Shown piece by piece: positions 5,398 to 5,660 of a stretch of DNA of 5,660 nucleotides. The notes beneath the pieces are model-generated. The model had not been told where the DNA came from. It saw nothing but the letters and a program-made list of their open reading frames with translations, and did not search any database. The stretch covers positions 1-5,660 of the forward strand of contig JARGNC010000153.1 of the NCBI GenBank assembly GCA_029212425.1, written 5' to 3'. Every line of letters starts with the position of its first letter. The stretch's first letter is position 1. This DNA comes from Phycisphaerales bacterium. Its GTDB lineage: Bacteria; Planctomycetota; Phycisphaerae; Phycisphaerales; UBA1924. The position numbers and the translations under genes were made by a program.

Positions 5398-5660
5398 ATG
5401 TATACAAAGAGCATGGTTCGAATGACGCCCTCAGCAGTCTATCTCTTGGCTGGGTTGGGAGTGATTTGCTCGTCTGCGGATGGTGGTTCGTTTAGTTATT
5501 CAAGGAACTTTATATCTGGGCAGATTGAGATTGATACTTATTATCAGAATGGGGTGAAAGTCGCGGACTCGGTCACATCGGCATCAGGATCGGGTTGTGC
5601 ATACGGGGAGTGTGCGTCAAATACCGGATGTGAGAATGAGTCAGATACGGATACTACAGA
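5398..5660 (+). CDS. Putative secreted protein, 3' end outside window, function unknown
   Basis: The frame is open from the ATG at 5398 to the right edge, giving 87 complete codons without a stop. The N-terminus looks like a Sec signal peptide: a basic stretch (Lys4, Arg8), a hydrophobic core SAVYLLAGLGVIC (12-24) and a small-residue end SSA with probable cleavage before Asp28. The Cys24 context (LGVIC) does not fit a lipobox, so a lipoprotein is unlikely. The visible mature part is polar, with Ser, Thr, Tyr and Gly, and has three cysteines (67, 72, 78) followed by an acidic ESDTDTT tail at the edge, suggesting an exported or surface protein, perhaps with disulphides. I recognise no family. 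Codons such as TAT, TCA, ATA, AGG and ACA are used freely, unlike the upstream genes. It has its own promoter and ribosome binding site. The reading frame is well supported, the function is not. Confidence 0.65.
   Translation, partial: MYTKSMVRMTPSAVYLLAGLGVICSSADGGSFSYSRNFISGQIEIDTYYQNGVKVADSVTSASGSGCAYGECASNTGCENESDTDTT

Noticed and set aside
5394..5495. Overlapping ATG at 5394 with a 33-codon frame
   Set aside because: It lies only 2 bases from the ribosome binding site and its product has no signal-like or conserved character. The in-phase ATG at 5398 is better placed.
5596..5631. C-x4-C-x5-C in the secreted protein as an Fe-S site like that of the helicase
   Set aside because: The spacing matches by coincidence. 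The context is an exported, Ser/Thr-rich protein with no helicase-like residues, where disulphides are more likely.

Overview
The window is a moderately GC-rich bacterial stretch (about 60% G+C in lines I sampled by hand) with four genes or gene pieces, all on the + strand. G-ending codons are strongly preferred. Protein wording in the helicase and the membrane ATPase resembles planctomycetes, perhaps Phycisphaerae. That placement is an impression from memory, with low to moderate confidence.

Region 1 (1-1995): a DinG/XPD-type Fe-S DNA helicase, cut by the left edge and carried by two reading frames that overlap by 4 bases (GTGA). The first frame holds Walker A, the Fe-S cysteines and DEAH. 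The second holds motifs III-VI. Between them the usual linker with an aromatic 'YW' strand seems to be missing, so the split looks like a small out-of-frame deletion, a sequencing error, or a truly coupled two-chain helicase.

Region 2 (1996-3514): a short spacer with three tandem 11-bp-like repeats and a possible promoter, then an intact phosphomannomutase/phosphoglucomutase gene with all four active-site motifs.

Region 3 (3515-5158): a 57-base spacer with TTGACC and TATACT 20 bases apart and a dyad between them, which is the layout of MerR-controlled promoters. The TATACT lies 5 bases before the chosen ATG, so the transcript may be leaderless. The gene encodes a P-loop ATPase whose two membrane helices lie between Walker A and Walker B, a KAP-like layout. 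Its function is unknown.

Region 4 (5159-5660): composition drops to about 46% G+C by my hand count. A 239-base spacer holds a perfect TTGTCCACA DnaA-type box, a convincing extended -10 promoter and a leader hairpin. Then comes the start of a secreted protein gene that runs off the right edge. This gene has a good ribosome binding site and signal peptide, and its codon use differs from the rest.

The genes do not form one obvious pathway. They share a strand, but promoter candidates precede the mutase, the ATPase and the secreted protein, so separate transcription is plausible. I see no CRISPR array, tRNA, rRNA, insertion sequence or convincing Rho-independent terminator. The items most worth checking are the helicase split, the membrane ATPase with its unusual promoter, and the compositionally distinct right end.
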